Of a DNA stretch of 64,000 nt, positions 59,003 to 64,000 are shown piece by piece. The position numbers and the translations under genes are program-made. Each line of letters opens with the position of its first letter. Positions within the stretch are counted from its first letter, which is position 1. The stretch comes from Methanosarcinales archaeon Methan_01 (GTDB lineage Archaea > Halobacteriota > Methanosarcinia > Methanotrichales > Methanotrichaceae). Where the stretch lies: NCBI GenBank assembly GCA_001602645.1, contig LUYE01000048.1, forward strand, positions 28,143 to 92,142. The letters are read 5' to 3'. Below the pieces are notes generated by a model. That model did no database searches. It worked only from the letters and a program-made list of their open reading frames with translations, and was not told where the DNA came from.

Positions 59003-60874
59003 CTACACAAGCACCTTTCCTACAACGCTCATGGGTTCCCTCATCTGGACCACGGTCCTATTCAGGGGAGCAATGGATAGGATTTTTGGCTCCGTCGTCA
59101 CTTGGTTCGACGTGTACTCCTCATCGCATCGCCGGTCCTTCAGCACCACATATACGCCCTTGGGTGGTGTCTCACCCTTCTTCACGGCAAACCACAGGTT
59201 CTGCAGATCCGATGGGGAAGAGAGAGCGCAGAACCCGTAAAGTCGTATTCCACTGGCATCGTAGATGTCCACCCAAGTCCGAGAGGACTCCGTGTTCAGG
59301 CCGCAGGGTGGCAGATCCGGAGCAGCTTCGAACAGCTCTCCAGGATAGGCGTTCCAGTTGGTCACCGAGAGCTTGTACCTGGTAAACTCTCCGCCACTGG
59401 CGGTATAATCTTCGGTTCCGGTAAGGGTCAGCTTGGGACTTGGAAGGTTGGAATAACACTCGTATTGGAGACACTGGTGGTAGACGTTGGCCTTGTTCAG
59501 GCCGCTCTCGATCAGTTGGGGCACATTCCAGCCGAGGATGCGGGTGACGTCGTTGTCCCAAGCATACTGGTGGGCCTCGCCAAAGGAGATCCTGCCGTCT
59601 CCATTCGTGTCAGCAGATGGGATGCTGAAAGCCATCATGTAGCCGTATATGCTCTCGCTTCCGGTGTCCGCCGGGTTTGGATCTGACCCATCGTCGATAT
59701 CAGGCCATGAGGAGGTGTCGGTGGATGCCGAGGTGAAGACCACCCGGTTGGTCTCACCGTCGCCGGTCAGCTCGTTCTCTCCAGCCGCGTAGGTTCCGTC
59801 CTTGTACTTGCCTATGAAGCTCCCACTATGGCAGGCCTCGATGATGATGGCCATCTCCTTACAGCTGATGGCGTCGAGCCAGTTGTCCATCTCATCGGCC
59901 GTTATGGAGCCGCCGTCCGGGCTGCCTGGCACGCAGGATACGAAGTTGACGTTGCCATGAGAGCTGTAGAGAAATAGCACCTTGTCCTTGATGTCGGATC
60001 GGGCTGCCACCTCATTGATGGCCCACTGGACGTTGCTCCTGCTCGTCGGCCTGTCCACGCCAGCGTGACCCGCATGGGGGCTGACGTAGAAGATGTGGTC
60101 ATCAGGAACGCCCAAGTTTTTGAGGACGGAGTACATCCCATTGGTGTCGTCATCGAAGCTGTCGGGCAGGTCGTTGTAGCCGCAGACCAGAACCGCCCAG
60201 ACGTCGCAGTTGATCAGGGGCTTGATCTCCCCCACCTGACCTAACGCCCCATAAGAGGTGCTGAGCTTCACCTCAGCGGCGGGCTTTTTGTAAAAGGTGG
60301 TGAGCTTTGGATCGGTCCGGATGGTCTCCGTATCGAATAGCTGGACGTCGTTGACCTTTGGCCACCAGTCGGTCTCCATCTCCTGCTGCTCTCCTGTGGC
60401 CGCGTCTACCAATACCAGCTTGACCGGATGGGCGAAGTGGGCCCCCGGCAGCTCGTCGACCATGAACAGCCAGCTCTGATTCTGAGCTACCATCCTCCTG
60501 GAGGGACCGCCCAAGGGGGCAAAGGCCGGCTCTATCACGGCCCCTTCCGCCAGCATCTCATCATGCTGCAGCACCCTCATCCCCTGGCGTTGGTCGGCCC
60601 GCTCCCACAGGGGAGCGACGACAGCGTCTTGGACCAGCCGGGCAGCTGTCTCCCGGTTCAGGAGCTCCAGGCTGGCGATGGCAGGAGATCTCTGAATCAG
60701 CTCGGCTCTCTTCAGCATCGGGCTTGTTTTGAGGACGGCGGTCGTCTCCTTCACGTCGTCCGTCGATTCTAGGGATGCGCCCAGGGATAGACCTGCCGAG
60801 CATAATAGCAGCAGAGAGACGGTCACCGCCCAGGTCGTGGCTGCCAATAATTTGCGAGATTCATTTGATCTCAT
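59003..60874 (-). CDS. Secreted C13 (legumain-like) clan CD cysteine peptidase
   Basis: Signal peptide at ATG 60874; WAVLVCGYND, LFLYSSHGNVNF (His), IIIEACHSGSF (Cys), DTNGDGRISFGEA Ca-binding-like loop. Confidence 0.87.
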   Translation of the reverse strand: MRSNESRKLLAATTWAVTVSLLLLCSAGLSLGASLESTDDVKETTAVLKTSPMLKRAELIQRSPAIASLELLNRETAARLVQDAVVAPLWERADQRQGMRVLQHDEMLAEGAVIEPAFAPLGGPSRRMVAQNQSWLFMVDELPGAHFAHPVKLVLVDAATGEQQEMETDWWPKVNDVQLFDTETIRTDPKLTTFYKKPAAEVKLSTSYGALGQVGEIKPLINCDVWAVLVCGYNDLPDSFDDDTNGMYSVLKNLGVPDDHIFYVSPHAGHAGVDRPTSRSNVQWAINEVAARSDIKDKVLFLYSSHGNVNFVSCVPGSPDGGSITADEMDNWLDAISCKEMAIIIEACHSGSFIGKYKDGTYAAGENELTGDGETNRVVFTSASTDTSSWPDIDDGSDPNPADTGSESIYGYMMAFSIPSADTNGDGRISFGEAHQYAWDNDVTRILGWNVPQLIESGLNKANVYHQCLQYECYSNLPSPKLTLTGTEDYTASGGEFTRYKLSVTNWNAYPGELFEAAPDLPPCGLNTESSRTWVDIYDASGIRLYGFCALSSPSDLQNLWFAVKKGETPPKGVYVVLKDRRCDEEYTSNQVTTEPKILSIAPLNRTVVQMREPMSVVGKVLV

Positions 60875-60995
60875 CTCAAAGACCTTCCGCAATACATCAT
60901 CATATAGGGAGCAAAGGGAGCAAGATGGTCTTTCTGCCGAAGGATCAGCCTCGGAGATGCGACGGCGACCATCCTTTGGCCCCCCGTCCATTTTC

Positions 60996-61517
60996 TTAGA
61001 AATTCGGCTCCTTCTCAAAGACGATCGTCTCCGGATCCTGCCTCTCCGTCTCGTTCTCGAAGGCGGGCTGGATTATGACCGGCCACCACTGACCATCCAT
61101 GGATTGGATCTCCCCAGTTATGGCATCTAGCACCGCTATTATCACTGGATGAGCGAAATGAGCTCCGGGAGCCAGGTCCAGGAAGAATAGCCAGCTGGCA
61201 TTCTGGCAGAGCAAGAGACCCGATGGCTCAAGTTCATCCTGGTTTGCCTCCATCACCCGGGTGCCAGAATCCAGCAGATCCTGGTGCTGATTGACTCTCA
61301 GGCCCATCTCAAGCTCGGAACTCTCGGTCAGGTTCCTGACCAGGGTGTCGATGATCATCCTGGACGCCTCCTCCCTGGAGATCACTGACGGGTTTATGGC
61401 GTCCTCTGCCTGAGGAGAACCGAGGCATAGACTCACAGAGGCCAAGATCGCTATCATAAGGCCAGCAGCCCTGAACAAATTCAAAGGCCATTTATCACCA
61501 TTCGGCTTTAGGTTCAT
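60996..61517 (-). CDS. Secreted stand-alone homolog of the C13 peptidase N-terminal domain
   Basis: LVRNLTESSELEMGLRVNQHQDLLDSG...QNASWLFFLDLAPGAHFAHPVIIAVLDAITGE aligns by eye with the N-domain of the adjacent peptidase. Confidence 0.75.
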   Translation of the reverse strand: MNLKPNGDKWPLNLFRAAGLMIAILASVSLCLGSPQAEDAINPSVISREEASRMIIDTLVRNLTESSELEMGLRVNQHQDLLDSGTRVMEANQDELEPSGLLLCQNASWLFFLDLAPGAHFAHPVIIAVLDAITGEIQSMDGQWWPVIIQPAFENETERQDPETIVFEKEPNF

Positions 61518-61830
61518 AAGACCCCCAAACTTGATGAATTTTCTGTGGATAAATAACTTTTGATTCATCTCCGCTTTGAGGGTCGGGAAGCTGCCAGGGC
61601 TGAGGAGAGGTTAAAGAAGCTCAAAACCGAGACGATAAGCAGATCTGGCCGCCGGAGATCCCAAGCCTGCTGTCTGGATCGGCGGAACCATCCCGAACCT
61701 TGAACCCAAAAAATTAAAGGCGGCTGCCCGCGGATTCGGTCGAGCTGGCAGCCCTTCAGCCACCATCCCGGCCTGATAATTCAAATATTTTATATAGATT
61801 GGACGACCCTCTCGTTACCGGTGGAGGAAG

Positions 61831-62451
61831 ATGGAGAGATCCCCAGCCCTGCTGGATCGGCGGGAACTGAGCCTGGCAGTCCTGGTGGTCCTGGCAGGGA
61901 TATTTGTCTTCGGCTGGACGATCTTCTCGGGCATCTCGGGGATCGACGAAGAGCTGGTTCAAGTGATAGCGCCGGGAAATGCCGACCTCGATCTCGAGGA
62001 GGCTGGAGATTATACAATCTTCTATGAGAACATGACCTTCTTCGAAAATGAACTCTATTCAACGGGGAGAACCTTCCCCTCAGGGCTGGAGATCGAGGTG
62101 GTGGACCTCTCCTCCGGCGAAAAAGCTGATCTCCGGCCTCCGACGGGGAGCTCCACCTACACCATCGGTGGGCGCTCCGGCAGGTCGATCGCGACATTTA
62201 AAGTCGATCATCCTGGCATCTATAGGATGACAACCCGGTACTCCCCGGGGAGGGAAGGGCCCGAGGTGGTCCTGGCGGTAGGTCACGAATTCATGATGAG
62301 GATATTTTCAGCGATGTTGATCTCCTTTACCGCCTTCTTTGGATCGATCGTCCTTGCCGCCGTCATCCTCATCTCGGCCAGGAGAAAGAGAGAAGAGGCG
62401 GAGAAACGGCATCGAGAGGAGGAAAGGATGATCCGGGGCCAAGGACCATGA
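61831..62451 (+). CDS. Membrane protein with N- and C-terminal TM segments and extracytoplasmic beta domain
   Basis: LAVLVVLAGIFVFGWTIF and MLISFTAFFGSIVLAAVILI hydrophobic segments. Confidence 0.7.
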   Translation: MERSPALLDRRELSLAVLVVLAGIFVFGWTIFSGISGIDEELVQVIAPGNADLDLEEAGDYTIFYENMTFFENELYSTGRTFPSGLEIEVVDLSSGEKADLRPPTGSSTYTIGGRSGRSIATFKVDHPGIYRMTTRYSPGREGPEVVLAVGHEFMMRIFSAMLISFTAFFGSIVLAAVILISARRKREEAEKRHREEERMIRGQGP

Positions 62452-62469
62452 TAAGATACAAAAATGGGA

Positions 62470-62485
62470 GGGGATCTGCATCCCC
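62470..62485. terminator. Small perfect hairpin between convergent genes
   Basis: GGGGAT-CTGC-ATCCCC. Confidence 0.45.
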
Positions 62486-62561
62486 AGCCTCAAAGCCGGG
62501 GACTCGCCCCCCTCGGCTCCCCATCCCTTTTTAGCCCAGAGCAAGAAGATATGGTGTGGCG

Positions 62562-63230
62562 TTACCTCCTGAGGAGATATGCTCGGTTTACATCCCCTGA
62601 AGCATTGTGCTTCGACATTAGATCCCGCATCGACCTGTCGAGGGGGGTGCCGTAATCATCATCATCGCTAATCGATGAACCCATCAGTGGTATGCCAAAT
62701 ATGCTAGTCGAGATTATAGGAGAATAATCCACCGTTATGCTGTTCAGCAGGCTCTCAGTTCCTTGGTTCCATGGATACATCGAACCAATCTCTACCATGA
62801 TGTGTCCACTGTCATCATAAGTCCTAGAATAGGCAGCGATGAAGAGTTGCGCATCTTGGAGATCCATAACCCCTAGAACAGCCTCCTGACCATCGATGTT
62901 CCGCCCGTAATAACGAACCTCATCCTCTGGCAGACCGCTTGTGAACAATTCATTGAACGAATAGTTCACCCATAATTGCAGGGAAGGAAGATCAATAACA
63001 AGATCCTCTTCAATGGGATATGTATATAAATATGCAAAGCTATCTTCACTCAAGATCCAAAGGTCTAGGTAACCTGCGTTCGCTTTGGATTCGTTTACTT
63101 CCCACTGGTATGGAGTAGTCGTGCCCAAGTCAAAAGATACCTGATACGGTCCTGCATCGACCAATTCTTCATCTGCCGCCGCTACCATCACCAGCAATGA
63201 TGTCACCAACAGCATTAAGCAACTTCTCAT
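62562..63230 (-). CDS. Secreted protein of unknown function
   Basis: Signal peptide MRSCLMLLVTSLLVMVAAADEE; no recognised domain. Confidence 0.6.
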   Translation of the reverse strand: MRSCLMLLVTSLLVMVAAADEELVDAGPYQVSFDLGTTTPYQWEVNESKANAGYLDLWILSEDSFAYLYTYPIEEDLVIDLPSLQLWVNYSFNELFTSGLPEDEVRYYGRNIDGQEAVLGVMDLQDAQLFIAAYSRTYDDSGHIMVEIGSMYPWNQGTESLLNSITVDYSPIISTSIFGIPLMGSSISDDDDYGTPLDRSMRDLMSKHNASGDVNRAYLLRR

Positions 63231-63611
63231 ACTAAGCCCCTTCAGCGATTCTTGACAGGCTACTATGACCGATATTGCTTTGTTGAACACCCATCTCCGA
63301 TGAAGATCCAGAGGCTATCGACTTAAAGCTAGATCCAGCTACTGCCCAAATTGCCTTTTGATTTGTTGGAGCAATTCAATAAAGCAACACAGATCCGCCT
63401 ATCTATAGTTGCTAGTCATTACCATATAAAGATTTCCTGAATTGTTAACGGGAACTCCTATTTACCATTCCCATTCTTTAATTATCTCCTATCCATCTCT
63501 GATTTTAGCTCGATCCTCGCTCTTAATCGATTCTCGTTCCGTTTCCTCGTTTTTCGTCGATGGCTACCGCTATTTAGAGACGATTTCAGCATTTTTAAGT
63601 GTACATAGCTG

Positions 63612-64000
63612 TTATAAGTCGAAAGCGAAGGCAGTGAATACCATTTTGACGTGAACTCTCGGGATCGTCGTCACCATGACAGGGGCGCTTCGGAACACTC
63701 TTTTAATAACGGCAAACTGACGTTCGCCCGGAGATCTCAGTCTGCTGATCAAGCGGTTTCGCAGCTGATCGAGATCGCTTAGGGGATGACCCGCTGCTGC
63801 ACGCTTCATAATGAAGTCGTTTCCCTTAGCCTTCACACCGAAATATCCTTTGTCCCTGAGGACCACCTCACCTTCAACCGATAGATCAACCCGACTATCG
63901 TGAACCGAAGCAGTTGTCGATTCGATGCTCCTTATCAGGCCGTAATCGATATCGACTTTAGAATGAAGTTTATAACCAAAATGTAGTTCCTCCCCCTTCT
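63612..64000 (-). mobile_element. IS5-like transposase C-terminal part, truncated by the window edge
   Basis: Continuous reading KGEELHFGYKLHSKVDIDYGLIRSIESTTASVHDSRVDL...VVLRDKGYFGVKAKG...RSPGERQFAVIKRVF. Confidence 0.82.

Overview
This window looks like a GC-rich chromosome segment from a methanogenic archaeon. Gene content suggests a Methanothrix/Methanosaeta-like member of the Methanosarcinales, but that is inference. About 45 protein-coding genes can be supported. They include: nitrogen and glutamate metabolism (P-II, GDH, archaeal GOGAT); a formate cluster (FNT transporter, Mo/W formate dehydrogenase alpha, SudA/NfnB-like and SudB/NfnA-like flavoproteins); a long-chain prenyl synthase overlapping a radical SAM gene; an aIF5A-agmatinase pair; PurC; a bacterial/eukaryotic-type HMG-CoA synthase; and a lactate/glycolate dehydrogenase pair. 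Secreted proteins are numerous: clan CD peptidases of C25 and C13 type, a 4x PPC-repeat protein, a 3x laminin-B-like protein and three tandem small paralogs. Accessory DNA includes a single-chain type IIG R-M enzyme, a bacterial-type AddB-AddA pair followed by an Mrr endonuclease, and a decayed patch at about 41.9-44.9 kb with an IS66-like transposase remnant and tldD/pmbA pseudogenes. An IS5-like transposase end runs off the right edge. Items judged most worth follow-up: the AddB-AddA-Mrr cluster, the FDH/Nfn-like cluster, the prenyl synthase-radical SAM pair, a free-standing copy of a peptidase N-domain next to that peptidase, and two very small ORFs with their own TATA and SD signals. No tRNA, rRNA or CRISPR array was recognised by eye.
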